From assembly GCF_000820105.1 (NCBI RefSeq), contig NZ_CDDB01000047.1, forward strand, positions 19,929 to 83,928: a stretch of DNA of 64,000 nt, read 5' to 3'. This document shows positions 1 to 11,246 of this stretch, piece by piece (the first letter of the stretch is position 1; every line of letters starts with the position of its first letter). The position numbers and the translations under genes were made by a program. The notes under the pieces were generated by a model that worked only from the letters and a program-made list of their open reading frames with translations, ran no database searches and was not told where the DNA came from. Source of the DNA: Aeromonas schubertii (GTDB lineage: Bacteria > Pseudomonadota > Gammaproteobacteria > Enterobacterales > Aeromonadaceae).

Positions 1-577
1 TAGACCAATTAGGATCTGATGTTGAGAGGCTATTATCACTACTATGGGATTGGGCAGAGCTAATAGATGATTGAATAAGAGAATATATTTTTAGTTCCGC
101 TGTTAGTTTAGTTACTTGAACTTTTAAATCATTTCGCTTGTCATTATGACTCGTCATCGTATCACGAATCACTCCAATAACATCATCATCGACCCGATCG
201 CCGGTCAATGAGAAGTGAGCCATGGCCATAAACTCTTGCAGCGACCAGGTTGTTTTGGCCGCAGCGGTAGGACTACCTGCTACAGCGCTGGTGAGCAATT
301 CTTTGAGGTGCTCGATCCCGCCCCTAATCTGCCTATCGAGGTGGCCCCCCTTAACGATGGCATCTTCCGGCATAAAATAGGCAAGCATCTTTTTTAGCAG
401 CTCTTCATTAATAAATGGCGAACTTCCTGATGCACTAATTTGGATTCCCTTCTCCCTGATAAATCTCAGCAGGGGGTCCAACTCTGATGAGTGACTGCCG
501 GTCAATTGATCCAGATTGACCCTGCCCAGATCATCGAGGAAGCCTTGGGGATTATCGTTGTAAGATCGGATTTGCAT
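1..577 (-). CDS. acrV: AcrV (LcrV/PcrV/SctA family), needle-tip protein, 3' part outside window
   Basis: Tip protein (V antigen) of the Ysc-type injectisome. It caps the needle, is needed to insert the translocon pore and is controlled by AcrG. The frame is read on the minus strand from an ATG at 577 (MQIRSYNDNPQGFL) and is open to the window edge, giving the first 192 residues. Stretches matching Yersinia LcrV as I remember it include QLTG, LAYFMPEDAIVKGGH, FMAMAHFSLTGDRVDDD and LTAELKIYS. The gene starts 9 bp after acrG, and an AGGG ribosome site lies inside the end of acrG. The acrH-aopB-aopD genes that normally follow would lie left of base 1. The part left of about 480 is clearly more AT-rich than the rest of the T3SS. 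Confidence 0.93.
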   Translation of the reverse strand, partial: MQIRSYNDNPQGFLDDLGRVNLDQLTGSHSSELDPLLRFIREKGIQISASGSSPFINEELLKKMLAYFMPEDAIVKGGHLDRQIRGGIEHLKELLTSAVAGSPTAAAKTTWSLQEFMAMAHFSLTGDRVDDDVIGVIRDTMTSHNDKRNDLKVQVTKLTAELKIYSLIQSSISSAQSHSSDNSLSTSDPNWS

Positions 578-586
578 AGTCTTGCC

Positions 587-874
587 CTAAATAACCAGGC
601 CACGCATCATGGCCGGACGACGGGGACGGCGCCCCTCCTCTTCCTGCTTGGGATGCCGCTCGCGCTGACGCTTGAGCTCATCGAGCAGCTCCTGTTCGGC
701 GACCTGCTGTTCGCTACCACTCCCCTCGCCAAAGAGGAGATGGGCCACCTCATCGCTGACACCCAGCGAGCTCCACATCTCCTCAAGCAGGGCGGCGCGG
801 TGATCGCTGTCCTTGATAGCCAGCTCGGCTCTGGCAATCACCTCTTCATGTTCGGCAAAGCGGGGCTGTTTCAT
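587..874 (-). CDS. acrG: AcrG (LcrG/PcrG), regulator and chaperone of the tip protein
   Basis: Small cytoplasmic protein that binds the tip protein and helps block effector secretion before host contact. It is 95 aa when read from ATG 874, the same length as Yersinia LcrG. It shows the family signatures AELAIKDSDHRA, ELLDELKRQRERHP and the C-terminal RPRRPAMMRG. The frame is also open further upstream to 922, but that extension has no family resemblance, and AGGAG lies 5 nt before the ATG at 874, so the shorter start is chosen. It sits between acrR (40-bp gap) and acrV (9-bp gap). Confidence 0.93.
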   Translation of the reverse strand: MKQPRFAEHEEVIARAELAIKDSDHRAALLEEMWSSLGVSDEVAHLLFGEGSGSEQQVAEQELLDELKRQRERHPKQEEEGRRPRRPAMMRGLVI

Positions 875-914
875 ATTGGCTCCTATTGTAATGAGGGGAT
901 CGGGACCACGGCTG

Positions 915-1352
915 TCACGCAAGGTCGCCGTTTTGTCGTTTTCTCATGGCCGACAAGGAGATAACCTTCGCCACATCGAGTGAAAACCAACCGGGCTCGG
1001 GCTCGCTGGCACCGGTCCAGCGCCGGTAGAAGCGCCCCAGTCGCTCACCGCTTAAGGTACTGCCCGCCATCACGCTCACGTTGCCATAGAGGTGATAACC
1101 GGGGCCGAGCACCGCCAGGGCCGCCTCGGCCAGCAGATAGAGCGCCGAGAAGGGGTTGGCAAGGCCCCCCCCCTCACGGCGTTCGATCAGCACGATCCAG
1201 ACACGCCGCTCGGCAGGCTCAACCCGCCAGGCGACCTTGAGTCCCCCGTGGACAAACTCGTGGCCAAGGGGGATGGGGGTGTTGCACAGGGTATGACGCA
1301 CGGTCACCACCCCTTGTTTGGCAAACCAGGCAAGCAGGGGGTCATCGGTCAC
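915..1352 (-). CDS. acrR: AcrR (LcrR/PcrR), T3SS-associated protein
   Basis: 145-aa homologue of LcrR, a conserved Ysc-family cluster protein of poorly defined role (low-calcium response in Yersinia). Recognisable blocks are [16 protein letters not shown] and [18 protein letters not shown]. The start overlaps the ascV stop by 4 bp (ATGA), so translation is probably coupled. No signal peptide or membrane segment is visible. This acrR is not the multidrug-efflux repressor of the same name. Confidence 0.88.
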   Translation of the reverse strand: MTDDPLLAWFAKQGVVTVRHTLCNTPIPLGHEFVHGGLKVAWRVEPAERRVWIVLIERREGGGLANPFSALYLLAEAALAVLGPGYHLYGNVSVMAGSTLSGERLGRFYRRWTGASEPEPGWFSLDVAKVISLSAMRKRQNGDLA

Positions 1353-3466
1353 AACACCACCCTCCCCAGGGGCTGAATATTGATCTGCTGAGTCAGCTCC
1401 TGATAAGAGAGCACCGGCAAGCCGTAGTAGTCCGCCTCAATGAGCTTTCGCACATAGCGGCGGATATCCATGGAGACGATCAGCACGGGGCGGCTCTGCA
1501 TCTGGGCCAGATCGCCCACGGTGCGGCGCACCTGCTCCAAAAAGCCCTGGGTCACGGCCGGATCGAGGGCCAGGTAACTGCCGGCACTGGTCTGGCGCAC
1601 CCCACCGCGGATCTTCTCCTCCACCTCCTGATCGAGCAGGTAGGCAGGCAAAATATTGTTGCCGTTGGCGTACTTGTAACAGATGTAGCGCTTGAGGCTG
1701 CTGCGGATATATTCGGTGAGCTGCACCACATCCTTCTCTTTCTGGCCCCACTCCACCATGGCCTCGAGGATGGCGCGCATATTTCGAATGGAGATATCCT
1801 CCCCCACCAGACGCTGCAGGATCTCGGTCATCCGCTGCAGGGGAATGATGCGCTGGGCCTCTTTGACCAACTCGGCATAACTCCCCTCCATCTGCTCGAG
1901 CAGATAGCGGGTCTCCTGAATGCCGATAAAGTCCTCGGCAAATTCGCGCAGCACGTGGGAGAGGTGCCAGGTCAGCACCTGGCCATGGGAGAGATAGGCA
2001 AGACGGGACTTCTCGAGGCGCTCCTCATGCTCGGCCGCGACCCACAGGGTCACCTGATCCGGCAGCAAGGCCTCCCCCTGCTGATAGGGGATGCTCATGA
2101 GCTCGAGCTGGGCAGGCTGCTCACGCACCAGCAGATGCCCCCCCTTAAGCGAGCCGCGGGCTACCGGTACCTCCTGCAGGGAGATGAGATACTCCCCCTC
2201 ACCCATCGACTCGTTAAAGCGCAGATGGATGCCCGGGAAGGGGACCCCGAGATCGAGATAGAGGGCACGGCGCACCCGCACCAGCTCGTCGTTGAGGGCG
2301 ACCGCCTCGAGGGCCTCTTGCATCCCCGCATCCACATCGATCAGCAGGGGCACCGTCATGGCGAACTCCTCCTGCTCCCCGAGCCGTCCCTTGGGCTTGG
2401 CACCGGGCTTGGCCTTGGGGCGCGCCGCCGGGGCACCGGCCCCCTGGGCCAGCATGGTCGGCAGATCCTGACTCGCCTCGCTCTTGGTCTGCTGCTGACG
2501 GCGGCTGATCATGTAACCACCGCTGCCGACGATGGCGGCCAGAATGAGGAAGGTGATGGTCGGGAAACCGGGAATAAGGCCAAACAGTACCAACAGCACG
2601 CCGCCCACCAGCATCGCCTTGGGCTGGGCCACCACCTGCTCACCAATGTCGCTGCCCAGATCCGAGGAGTCTTCCGACGACACCCGGGTAACGATGATCC
2701 CGGCCGTGATGGCGATCAGCAGCGCCGGCACCTGGGAGACCATGCCATCCCCCACGGTCAGGATGGAGTAGAGTTGCAGGGCCTCGGCCGCCGGCAATCC
2801 CTTCTGGGTCACCCCTATGGTGACCCCGCCCAGAATGTTGACGAAGATGATGATGAGGCCGGCGATGGCGTCCCCCTTCACAAACTTCATCGCCCCGTCC
2901 ATGGAGCCAAACATCTGGCTCTCTTTCTCTATGGTGGAGCGGCGCTCGCGGGCCTCGTTGACATCGATCACCCCGGCACGCATGTCACCGTCGATACTCA
3001 TCTGCTTGCCGGGCATGGCATCGAGGGAGAATCGCGCGCTCACCTCGGCCACCCGCTCAGAGCCCTTGGTGATCACCAGAAACTGCACGATGGTGATGAT
3101 GAGGAAGATGACGATCCCCACCACCAGATTGCCCCCTACCACGAAGTTACCGAAGGTGTAGACGATCTGGCCGGCGTCGGCCTGCAGCAGGATCATCCGG
3201 GTGGTACTGACCGAGAGGGCCAGACGAAACAGGGTGGTCACCAACAGCACCGCCGGGAAGGCGGAAAACTGCAGGGGGGAGTTGATATAGACCGCCATCA
3301 TCAACAACACCACAGAGATGGTCATGTTGATGGCGATAAGGATATCCAGTGCGATGGGCGGCAGGGGCAGCACCATCATAAAGACGACCGCCAGCAGCAG
3401 GACCGCCAGCATGATGTCCTTGCGCTCGCCGATGCGAGCCAGCCACTCAAGGTTGCGCGGATTCAT
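1349..3466 (-). CDS. ascV: AscV (SctV/LcrD/FlhA family), major export gate protein
   Basis: Inner-membrane export gate of the T3SS. The family forms a nonameric ring whose cytoplasmic domain receives chaperone-substrate complexes. Read from [17 protein letters not shown] at 3466 the protein has 705 aa, matching LcrD/YscV (about 704). Hydrophobic segments fill roughly residues 15-330, including the conserved [20 protein letters not shown] loop at about residue 150. A Pro/Lys-rich linker (about 355-385) leads to the soluble C-terminal ring domain. The start lies 20 bp inside the end of ascY. It resembles Ysc-type SctV more than flagellar FlhA, as the neighbouring ascX/ascY also indicate. Confidence 0.97.
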   Translation of the reverse strand: MNPRNLEWLARIGERKDIMLAVLLLAVVFMMVLPLPPIALDILIAINMTISVVLLMMAVYINSPLQFSAFPAVLLVTTLFRLALSVSTTRMILLQADAGQIVYTFGNFVVGGNLVVGIVIFLIITIVQFLVITKGSERVAEVSARFSLDAMPGKQMSIDGDMRAGVIDVNEARERRSTIEKESQMFGSMDGAMKFVKGDAIAGLIIIFVNILGGVTIGVTQKGLPAAEALQLYSILTVGDGMVSQVPALLIAITAGIIVTRVSSEDSSDLGSDIGEQVVAQPKAMLVGGVLLVLFGLIPGFPTITFLILAAIVGSGGYMISRRQQQTKSEASQDLPTMLAQGAGAPAARPKAKPGAKPKGRLGEQEEFAMTVPLLIDVDAGMQEALEAVALNDELVRVRRALYLDLGVPFPGIHLRFNESMGEGEYLISLQEVPVARGSLKGGHLLVREQPAQLELMSIPYQQGEALLPDQVTLWVAAEHEERLEKSRLAYLSHGQVLTWHLSHVLREFAEDFIGIQETRYLLEQMEGSYAELVKEAQRIIPLQRMTEILQRLVGEDISIRNMRAILEAMVEWGQKEKDVVQLTEYIRSSLKRYICYKYANGNNILPAYLLDQEVEEKIRGGVRQTSAGSYLALDPAVTQGFLEQVRRTVGDLAQMQSRPVLIVSMDIRRYVRKLIEADYYGLPVLSYQELTQQINIQPLGRVVL

Positions 3467-3791
3467 ACTGCTCTTCCAGCTCCAGATAACGTTGATAGGC
3501 GTGGCGGGCCAGCTCCAGCTCGCCACTGAGTTGATGGGCCCGGCTCAGACAGAGCCAGCTTCCCGGCTGGGGGTCGTCGTTGAGCACCAGCCAGGTCGCC
3601 TCCTGCTGGGCACGCACCCCTTGCCCGCTCTTGAGCAGGGCCACCAAACGGCAGCGCCGGGCCGCCAGATGATCGGGAGAAAGATGCAGCAGAGCATCGA
3701 GCAGGATGCAGGCCCGCTCGGCCTGTCCGTATTGCAGTTGCAGCCAGCCATTGAGCAGCAGAAAGGCCTGCTGCCGCTCGGTCAGGGTCAT
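3447..3791 (-). CDS. ascY: AscY (YscY/SctY), chaperone of AscX
   Basis: 114-aa cytoplasmic TPR-like chaperone. YscY binds YscX and the export gate protein SctV. The sequence has helical repeats typical of the family ([22 protein letters not shown], then [19 protein letters not shown] and [14 protein letters not shown]). It lies between ascX and ascV in the usual Ysc order and overlaps the ascV start by 20 bp. X and Y occur only in Ysc-family systems, which supports the T3SS subtype. Confidence 0.9.
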   Translation of the reverse strand: MTLTERQQAFLLLNGWLQLQYGQAERACILLDALLHLSPDHLAARRCRLVALLKSGQGVRAQQEATWLVLNDDPQPGSWLCLSRAHQLSGELELARHAYQRYLELEEQYESAQP

Positions 3792-3795
3792 AGGG

Positions 3796-4161
3796 TCATA
3801 CCTTGTGTAACAGATTCAGGGTCATCTGCAGGAGACGCAGCTCCTGTTGCTGGCTCTCCAGCACGCTGGCGGCGTCGCGCAGCAGTGGCGACTCGCTGCC
3901 GGCCAATACCGGCAAGAGGGCGTCGAGCTCCCGTTGAAAATCCCGAGCGCGATGGAGCTCGTGAAAGACCCCCTCGGGGGTGGCAAAGGCCCACAGGGTG
4001 CGTTCGCTGGGGGCCCCGGGATAGAGGCGCTCCAGGTGGGGCTCGATTGAGTGACCATCCGGAGGCAGGGCATAACGCCCGGGCAGGCCGAGGGAGAGCT
4101 CCTCCAGGGTGATGGCCGAGAGTTGCTCGATACCGATGTGGGCCGCGCTGATCCGGCTCAT
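3796..4161 (-). CDS. ascX: AscX (YscX/SctX), early T3SS substrate
   Basis: 121-aa early substrate of the Ysc family, required for export and bound by AscY and SctV. Length matches YscX (122 aa). The N-terminus [20 protein letters not shown] and the C-terminal helix ending [14 protein letters not shown] fit the family. The ATG overlaps the acr2 stop by 4 bp and ascY begins 4 bp after its stop, so it belongs to the aopN-led operon. Confidence 0.9.
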   Translation of the reverse strand: MSRISAAHIGIEQLSAITLEELSLGLPGRYALPPDGHSIEPHLERLYPGAPSERTLWAFATPEGVFHELHRARDFQRELDALLPVLAGSESPLLRDAASVLESQQQELRLLQMTLNLLHKV

Positions 4162-4529
4162 GAGGCGAGCACCTCCTGCTGGAGTCGAAGCAGGGACTCA
4201 AAGGCCTGATGCAGCAGGGGTTGCGTGATGGCACTCTCCTCCAGGGTCACCAACAGCAGCAGGCGATCATCCCCCAGCCAGGCGCAGCGCAGGGGAAGCG
4301 CACCACTGTTGTGAGCGGCGGTCAACGTCATGGCGCGCACCATGGCATCGCCACTCTGATGCCAGGGCAGTGCCCGGGCAAGCCAGAGGGTCAACTGGCC
4401 ATCGTGTTGCTCGAGTTGCAGTGTCCCCGATTGGGCCAGCTCCAATTGCACCAAGGTGGGGAGCGTCTCCCCCACCGCCAGCCCCAGGTCCTGGCAGAAA
4501 CGGGTAATAACGGGTTCCATCCAGCTCAT
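4158..4529 (-). CDS. acr2: Acr2 (SycN family), chaperone of AopN
   Basis: 123-aa class I secretion chaperone. In Yersinia SycN pairs with YscB to bind the N-terminus of YopN. Identity with SycN is obvious along its length ([65 protein letters not shown]). It overlaps acr1 by 4 bp upstream and ascX by 4 bp downstream. The partner YscB-like gene is not in this window. Confidence 0.93.
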   Translation of the reverse strand: MSWMEPVITRFCQDLGLAVGETLPTLVQLELAQSGTLQLEQHDGQLTLWLARALPWHQSGDAMVRAMTLTAAHNSGALPLRCAWLGDDRLLLLVTLEESAITQPLLHQAFESLLRLQQEVLAS

Positions 4530-4795
4530 GATTGCTCCTCTTCCTCATCCTCAACCGCCCGATCCAGGGCGTTTTGGCTCATCAGCAGCAGGTTTTGACG
4601 CTGCTCCTCATCGATAAAGACCTCGACCGGGAAGAGGCGGATCAACCGCTTGAACTCTTGATAGAACGCAACTCTGACCGTGGCATTGGGCAGCTCGAAG
4701 CGCTCGGCCAGTCGCTCGATGTCGTGAACACCGGCCCAACGCTTCTCCACCAGAGCGACCATCTCGCTCATCAGATCAGAAGGCCCGAATGCCAT
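4526..4795 (-). CDS. acr1: Acr1 (TyeA family), gatekeeper partner
   Basis: 89-aa TyeA homologue that binds the C-terminus of AopN to form the gatekeeper plug controlling effector release. Shared blocks are [41 protein letters not shown] and the acidic tail EDEEEEQS. The ATG at 4795 lies 20 bp inside the 3' end of aopN in another frame. In Yersinia the equivalent overlap allows a rare frameshift that makes a YopN-TyeA fusion, so the arrangement is worth noting. Confidence 0.93.
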   Translation of the reverse strand: MAFGPSDLMSEMVALVEKRWAGVHDIERLAERFELPNATVRVAFYQEFKRLIRLFPVEVFIDEEQRQNLLLMSQNALDRAVEDEEEEQS

Positions 4796-5654
4796 CGGCC
4801 TTGCCCTCTGCAAAACGCTGCCAGAATGTCTCGACCTGTGCGCTCATGCTCGACAGCAGGCGCAACTTCTGCATATCGCTGACCACCCGCTCGAGCTTGA
4901 CCGGATCGAGCCAGCGCTGCTGACTCTGCAGATCGGCGCTCAGGGCCTTTTGCATAAAGGCGATCACCGACTGCTTGTCGCTGCTGGCGAAACGCCCCTG
5001 CAGATCGCGCCAGGCGCTGGAGAGGCCCCGATAGTCCATCACCGCATCCCGATAGGTGTCGCGTAGGGCCTCAACCGAAGCAACCCCCTGACTGGCCGCC
5101 TGGTGCGCCTCGGGCGTGATGCGGGCCCCCAGCACGATAGCCTGTCCCCGCTCCTCGGCCAGCTTGACCAGCGCCCGCTCCACCAAGGTCGAGAATTGGG
5201 CCAGCTCGGGACGCGCCTTGATAGCATCGCGCAGCTCGCACAGGGCCTTGAACTGCTCGCTCGGCTCGTCGGAGAAGCTCCCCAGATAGGCGAGCAGCTG
5301 AGCCAGGTTGGAGAGGCGACCGCTACCCAGGTGAGCGATCATCTCCTTGATCTTCATCTGGCGCTCCAGGTTGGGCACCTTGTCGAGATACTCTCCGACC
5401 AGCTCCTCCACCTCGCTCACCCGGGCGTGGCTGTCACTGAGCTTGCGCTTGTCCAGAGACATCTCCTTACGCTCGGAGAAGACGAAGGTGAGCTCTTCGG
5501 CTGCATCGGCCAGGGACTGGGCCGCGCTGACCATGACCACCGCCTCGCCGCGAAACTGTCCGCTGCCCTGGGTGGGAGCCGGGGTGTTATCGATTGTCCG
5601 CGCCTCGCCGGGCAGCGGGAGAGCGCCGTAGCTCTGACTCTGAATGACCGCCAT
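4776..5654 (-). CDS. aopN: AopN (YopN/PopN/SctW), T3SS gatekeeper
   Basis: Secreted gatekeeper that, with Acr1 and its chaperones, blocks effector export until host contact or low calcium. Read from ATG 5654 ([20 protein letters not shown]) it has 292 aa, the known size of AopN/YopN. GGAG lies 5 nt upstream of this ATG. The polar N-terminal stretch of about 40 residues is the likely secretion signal, followed by the helical domain (KMSL... to the C-terminal TyeA-binding segment [16 protein letters not shown]). First gene of the leftward operon, behind an ExsA-type promoter at 5691-5742. Confidence 0.95.
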   Translation of the reverse strand: MAVIQSQSYGALPLPGEARTIDNTPAPTQGSGQFRGEAVVMVSAAQSLADAAEELTFVFSERKEMSLDKRKLSDSHARVSEVEELVGEYLDKVPNLERQMKIKEMIAHLGSGRLSNLAQLLAYLGSFSDEPSEQFKALCELRDAIKARPELAQFSTLVERALVKLAEERGQAIVLGARITPEAHQAASQGVASVEALRDTYRDAVMDYRGLSSAWRDLQGRFASSDKQSVIAFMQKALSADLQSQQRWLDPVKLERVVSDMQKLRLLSSMSAQVETFWQRFAEGKADGIRAF

Positions 5655-5690
5655 AGGGACTCCATCCGGATAGAAAAGTGTGAGGGTGCC

Positions 5691-5742
5691 ATTATAGAAA
5701 TCGCCCCTGCTCGCCGATGCCAAAATCGGCCGCGAATTTTTA
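5691..5742 (-). promoter_or_regulatory. ExsA-type promoter of the aopN operon
   Basis: On the minus strand an ExsA-box-like element occupies 5742-5717: TAAAAATTCG then CGGCC, then TTGGCA as a -35-like element at 5723-5718. Exactly 21 bp separate this from a perfect -10 TATAAT at 5696-5691. AraC-type ExsA promoters in Pseudomonas have the same plan: an A-rich block, GRC, YTG and a 21-22 bp gap to the -10. The start of transcription would be near 5685, about 30 nt before the aopN ATG. The activator gene (exsA/axsA) is not in the window. Confidence 0.75.
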
Positions 5743-5760
5743 GGGGGCCGGGCGTTTTTC

Positions 5761-7624
<1,864 letters not shown>

Positions 7625-7628
<4 letters not shown>

Positions 7629-8623
7629 CCAAGCCAGTCTCCCTCCTCGAGCCGCAGCGGCCACAGAGCGTTGTCGCCGTGCCGTCGCCCGATGAGCAGA
7701 CGCGCCGCCAGTTTGACGAGGCGATGAAGAAAAAGAGCGCCCCCGAGCCCCAACGGGAGAGCCGGGAGCCGCGCATCCCGCCAAGGCCGGTCGCGGCAAG
7801 GCGCCCGCAGACTCGCCAGGGTGATGAGCCAGCCATGGAGCCGGCTCCCCCTCTACAAGGGGAGGCGCAGGAGGAGGCCATCCGAAAACAGGGCAAGGCC
7901 GACGATGAGGCGAGCCAGGCTGCGCAGATCATGATGCCTGCCGCCTCCCTTCCGCCCTGCGCGCTCTCCCTGGCGGCGCAGCCCGGCACTGCCTCCGGGC
8001 AGGCGGCCACCCAGGCCGCAGACCCCGAGCCGTTCGATCGTATCGACGGGCGCGAGCCCCTGCTCAGCCCGGAGCCTGCGCACCTTCAGGCAGAGGGGAG
8101 CGCTTCGCTCCCTGCCTTTAGCCCTGCCCTCATCACTGCCGACGCCCGCCATGAGAGTGAGCCTGCCGATATGCCGGCCCTGAACGAGGTGGCCGAGGAG
8201 CCTGCGGCCCCGCTGCCACCACCACTGCCGCCGCTGACCCCGGGGGATCGCCTGCTCGCCACCCTGCCCCACGCCCCGACCCAATACAGGGAGGCGCTGG
8301 CCAGCGTGATGGAGCGCCTCGAGGCGGTGCTCGAGATCCACCTCAAGGACCCCACTCGCCCGCCCCAGCTGCAGGTACAGCTTCCCACCCTGGGGGCCGT
8401 CACCATTCGCGTCAGCGAGGAGGCGGGCCGGCTGCAGGTGACCCTGTTGGCCGGCAAGGAGGCCCTCACCCAGCTCGGCGCCGGCCAGGGGGATCTGCTC
8501 GAGCGACTGCAACGTCTCGATCCGGCCCGGCCGGTGAGCCTGGGTTTCGAGCAACATCAGGAGAGCGGCCAGGGTTCACGCCAGCGCCGCCATGTCTATG
8601 AAGAGTGGCAGGAGGAGGTGTGA
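7625..8623 (+). CDS. ascP: AscP (YscP/SctP), needle-length ruler and substrate-specificity switch
   Basis: 332-aa secreted ruler protein. The N-terminal two thirds are low-complexity and rich in Pro, Glu, Ala and Gln, as expected for the extended ruler. The last 110 residues (LEAVLEIHLKDPTRPPQLQVQLPTLGAVTIRV and following) form the globular T3S4 domain that acts on AscU. Ruler length sets needle length in the family, so this variable repeat region is probably species-specific. It overlaps ascO by 4 bp and its TGA shares a base with the ascQ ATG. Confidence 0.88.
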
Positions 8624-9537
8624 TGCATCTGCCCAAGGTAGCCCCGGGCGAGCTTGCCCTGCGCCAACGTCTGAGTCATTACCGCCAGCGCTACACCTGG
8701 CCCGGCGGTGAGATCCATATTACCGTCGACCAGCCTGCCACGACGCTGGATCGCGCGATCACCCTGCAGTGGCGGGGAGTCAGCCTCACCGCTTACTGCA
8801 ACGGAAGCGATCTGGCCCACTGGCTCGCCCCCGAATTGCAGGGCGCCGCCCTCTTCACGCTGCCGGGCGAACTCGCGCTGGCGCTGCTCGAGCGCAGTGC
8901 GGCCCCGCTTCCCGGCCTGACCTGCCAGGGGATCACCCCGGCCACGCCACTGGCCCCGGGGGCCAGGCTCACCGTGCGCCTGCAGCGCCCGGATGCGGCC
9001 CTCACCCTCTGTCTGGACGAGGGAGAGGCCCTGCTTCCCCTGCTGGCTGCCCGTGGTCAACACGAGCGCCTCCCCCTGGCCCTTCCCCTCTCCCTCTGCT
9101 GGGGGGATATCCCCTTAAGCGTCGCCGAGCTGGCCAGCCTGGTGCCGGGGGATGTGCTGCTCTACCCGGAGGGGATGAACCCTCAGGCCCCCCTGCGGGG
9201 CTGCGCCGCCGGGCGCACCTTTGGACTGTTTCAACTCAATGGGAATCAACTGGAGTGCCTCACCATGGATCACACTGACGCCGACATCGGCCACGACACC
9301 GCCCACGACCTCGACACCCTGCCCCTGCCGGTGAGTGTCGAAGTGGGCCGCCAAACCCTGGAGTGGCATACCCTGACCAGCCTGGAGCCGGGCGCCGTGA
9401 TCGACCTCGACACCCCCGTCGAGGGGGAGGTCAGGCTGCTGGTGCACGGCAGACAGGTCGCCAGCGGGCGCCTGGTGGAGATCCAGGGTCGTCTCGGGGT
9501 GCGCATCGAGCGCCTCACCGAGGTGCCGACCCCATGA
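8623..9537 (+). CDS. ascQ: AscQ (YscQ/SctQ), C-ring/sorting-platform protein
   Basis: 304-aa cytoplasmic sorting-platform protein. The C-terminal half carries two SpoA (FliM/FliN-like) modules: PLSLCWGDIPLSVAELASLVPGDVLLYP, and the last 75 residues with LPVSVEVGRQTLEWHTLTSLEPG and VEGEVRLLVHGRQVASGRLVEI. The start at 8623 (MHLPKVAPGEL) is preceded by AGGAGGAGG. In YscQ an internal start makes a separate C-terminal fragment; a GTG or ATG near 9265 (MDHTDADIGHD) would be a candidate here but is unproven. Confidence 0.92.
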   Translation: MHLPKVAPGELALRQRLSHYRQRYTWPGGEIHITVDQPATTLDRAITLQWRGVSLTAYCNGSDLAHWLAPELQGAALFTLPGELALALLERSAAPLPGLTCQGITPATPLAPGARLTVRLQRPDAALTLCLDEGEALLPLLAARGQHERLPLALPLSLCWGDIPLSVAELASLVPGDVLLYPEGMNPQAPLRGCAAGRTFGLFQLNGNQLECLTMDHTDADIGHDTAHDLDTLPLPVSVEVGRQTLEWHTLTSLEPGAVIDLDTPVEGEVRLLVHGRQVASGRLVEIQGRLGVRIERLTEVPTP

Positions 9538-10190
9538 TCCAGTTGCCGGACGAGCTCAGCCTCATCGTCGCCCTGGCGCTGCTGGCCCTGCTCCCCTTTA
9601 TCGCCGTGATGGCCACCTCGTTTGTGAAGATGGCGGTGGTCTTCTCCTTGCTGCGCAACGCCCTGGGGGTGCAACAGATCCCCCCCAACATGGCCATGTA
9701 TGGTCTGGCGATCATTCTGAGTCTCTATGTGATGGCGCCGGTCGGCTTCGCCACCCAGGACTATCTGCGCAAGAACGAGGTGAGCCTGGCCAAGGCCGAA
9801 TCGGTGGAGAAGTTTCTCGATGAGGGCCTCTCACCCTATCGCTCCTTCCTCAAGCAGCAGATCCAGCAGCGGGAGCACGACTTCTTCGTCGAGAGCACCC
9901 AGCGCCTCTGGCCACGCCAGTATGCAGAGCGGCTCGAGCCCGACAGCCTGCTGATCCTGCTCCCCGCCTTCACGGTGAGCGAGCTGACCCGCGCCTTCGA
10001 GATAGGCTTTCTCATCTATCTCCCCTTTATCGCCATCGATCTCATCATCTCCAACATTTTGCTGGCGATGGGGATGATGATGGTCTCCCCCATGACCATC
10101 TCGCTCCCCTTCAAGCTGCTGCTGTTCGTGTTGCTCGATGGGTGGACCCGGCTGACCCATGGTCTGGTGATCAGCTACGCGGGAGGTTGA
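9534..10190 (+). CDS. ascR: AscR (SctR/FliP family), export channel protein
   Basis: 218-aa inner-membrane export-gate component. SctR pentamers with SctS and SctT form the helical export channel. Start MIQLPDELSLIVALALL overlaps the ascQ stop (ATGA). Four hydrophobic segments are visible (about 10-30, 48-70, 155-180, 190-212). Family motifs are FVKMAVVFSLLRNALGVQQIPPN and the C-terminal FEIGFLIYLPFIAIDLIISNILLAMGMMMVSP. Confidence 0.96.
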   Translation: MIQLPDELSLIVALALLALLPFIAVMATSFVKMAVVFSLLRNALGVQQIPPNMAMYGLAIILSLYVMAPVGFATQDYLRKNEVSLAKAESVEKFLDEGLSPYRSFLKQQIQQREHDFFVESTQRLWPRQYAERLEPDSLLILLPAFTVSELTRAFEIGFLIYLPFIAIDLIISNILLAMGMMMVSPMTISLPFKLLLFVLLDGWTRLTHGLVISYAGG

Positions 10191-10191
10191 G

Positions 10192-10458
10192 ATGAGCCAC
10201 GCCGATATCATCCACTTCACCAGCCAGTGCCTCTGGCTGGTGCTGGTGCTCTCTCTCCCTCCCGTGCTGGTGGCGGCGCTGGTGGGCACCCTTGTCTCCC
10301 TGATCCAGGCCCTCACCCAGATCCAGGAGCAGACCCTGGGCTTCGTGGTCAAGCTGGTGGCGGTCATCATCACCCTGTTTGCCACCGCCGCCTGGCTCGG
10401 TAACGAGCTCTACAGTTTCGCCGACATGACGCTGCTCAAGATCCCGGAGATCCGATAA
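10192..10458 (+). CDS. ascS: AscS (SctS/FliQ family), export channel protein
   Basis: 88-aa protein with two transmembrane segments (about 13-38 and 53-75), typical of SctS/FliQ. Motifs LSLPPVLVAALVGTLVSLIQALTQIQEQTL and FVVKLVAVIITLF match the family. It lies 1 bp after ascR, and its TAA shares a base with the ascT ATG. Confidence 0.95.
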   Translation: MSHADIIHFTSQCLWLVLVLSLPPVLVAALVGTLVSLIQALTQIQEQTLGFVVKLVAVIITLFATAAWLGNELYSFADMTLLKIPEIR

Positions 10459-11246
10459 TGGCCGACGAGTTGCAAGGGGTTCTGCTCGCCTATACCCTGC
10501 TGCTGCCTCGCTTCATGGCCTGCTTCGTGATGCTGCCTGTGCTGGGCAAACAGATGCTGGGGGGGACCCTCATTCGCAACGGGGTGATCTGCTCACTGGC
10601 GCTCTACGCCTACCCCACCGTCACGGTGCAACCCGAGCTGCAAAGCGATGCCGTTACCCTGATGCTGCTCATCGGCAAAGAGGTGGTGCTGGGGCTGCTC
10701 ATCGGCTTTGTGGCCACCATACCGTTTTGGGCCATCGAGGCGGCGGGCTTTCTTATCGACAACCAACGGGGGGCCGCCATGGCCTCTCTGATCAACCCCA
10801 GCCTCGGCAGCCAGAGCAGCCCCACCGGCCTGCTGCTGACCCAGGCGCTGGTCACCCTCTTCTTCTCCGGCGGGGCCTTTCTCTCCCTCCTGGCGGCCCT
10901 GTTTCACAGCTATGCCACCTGGCCTGTGGCCAGCTTCTTTCCCGAGGTCGGCAGCCAATGGGTGGATTTCTTCTACGGCCAATTCAGCCAAATGTTGCTG
11001 CTGGCCGGACTGCTGGCCGCCCCGCTGCTGATCGCCATGTTCCTGGCCGAGTTCGGGCTGGCGCTCATCAGCCGCTTTGCCCCCTCTCTTAACGTCTTCG
11101 TGCTGGCCATGCCCATCAAGAGCGCCGTCGCCAGCCTGCTGCTGGTCATCTACTGCGCCCTGATGATGGACCACGCCTACGAGGCGGTACAGCAGGCCAT
11201 GGAGCCCGTGCTGATCTTAAAACCCGTGCTGGAGATGGGCCGATGA
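10458..11246 (+). CDS. ascT: AscT (SctT/FliR family), export channel protein
   Basis: 262-aa polytopic inner-membrane protein of the SctRST export channel. Segments such as LLPRFMACFVMLPVLGKQMLGG, FVATIPFWAIEAAGFLIDNQRGAAMA and FAPSLNVFVLAMPIKSAVASLLLV are characteristic of SctT. One copy per channel is known for the family. The stop overlaps the ascU start by 4 bp. Confidence 0.95.
   Translation: MADELQGVLLAYTLLLPRFMACFVMLPVLGKQMLGGTLIRNGVICSLALYAYPTVTVQPELQSDAVTLMLLIGKEVVLGLLIGFVATIPFWAIEAAGFLIDNQRGAAMASLINPSLGSQSSPTGLLLTQALVTLFFSGGAFLSLLAALFHSYATWPVASFFPEVGSQWVDFFYGQFSQMLLLAGLLAAPLLIAMFLAEFGLALISRFAPSLNVFVLAMPIKSAVASLLLVIYCALMMDHAYEAVQQAMEPVLILKPVLEMGR

Noticed and set aside
875-922. Longer acrG start at 922
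   Set aside because: The extra 16 residues have no similarity to LcrG, while the start at 874 gives exactly 95 aa and has AGGAG upstream.
875-930. ExsA-type promoter directly before acrG (GTGACA, 22 bp, TACAAT)
   Set aside because: The -10 would end 10 nt before the acrG ATG, so the RNA would start inside or after its own ribosome site AGGAG, and the A-rich block is poor.
1955-3529. 524-codon plus-strand frame opposite ascV
   Set aside because: Shadow of the clearly conserved ascV; composition is His/Gln/Gly-rich low-complexity and there is no ribosome site.
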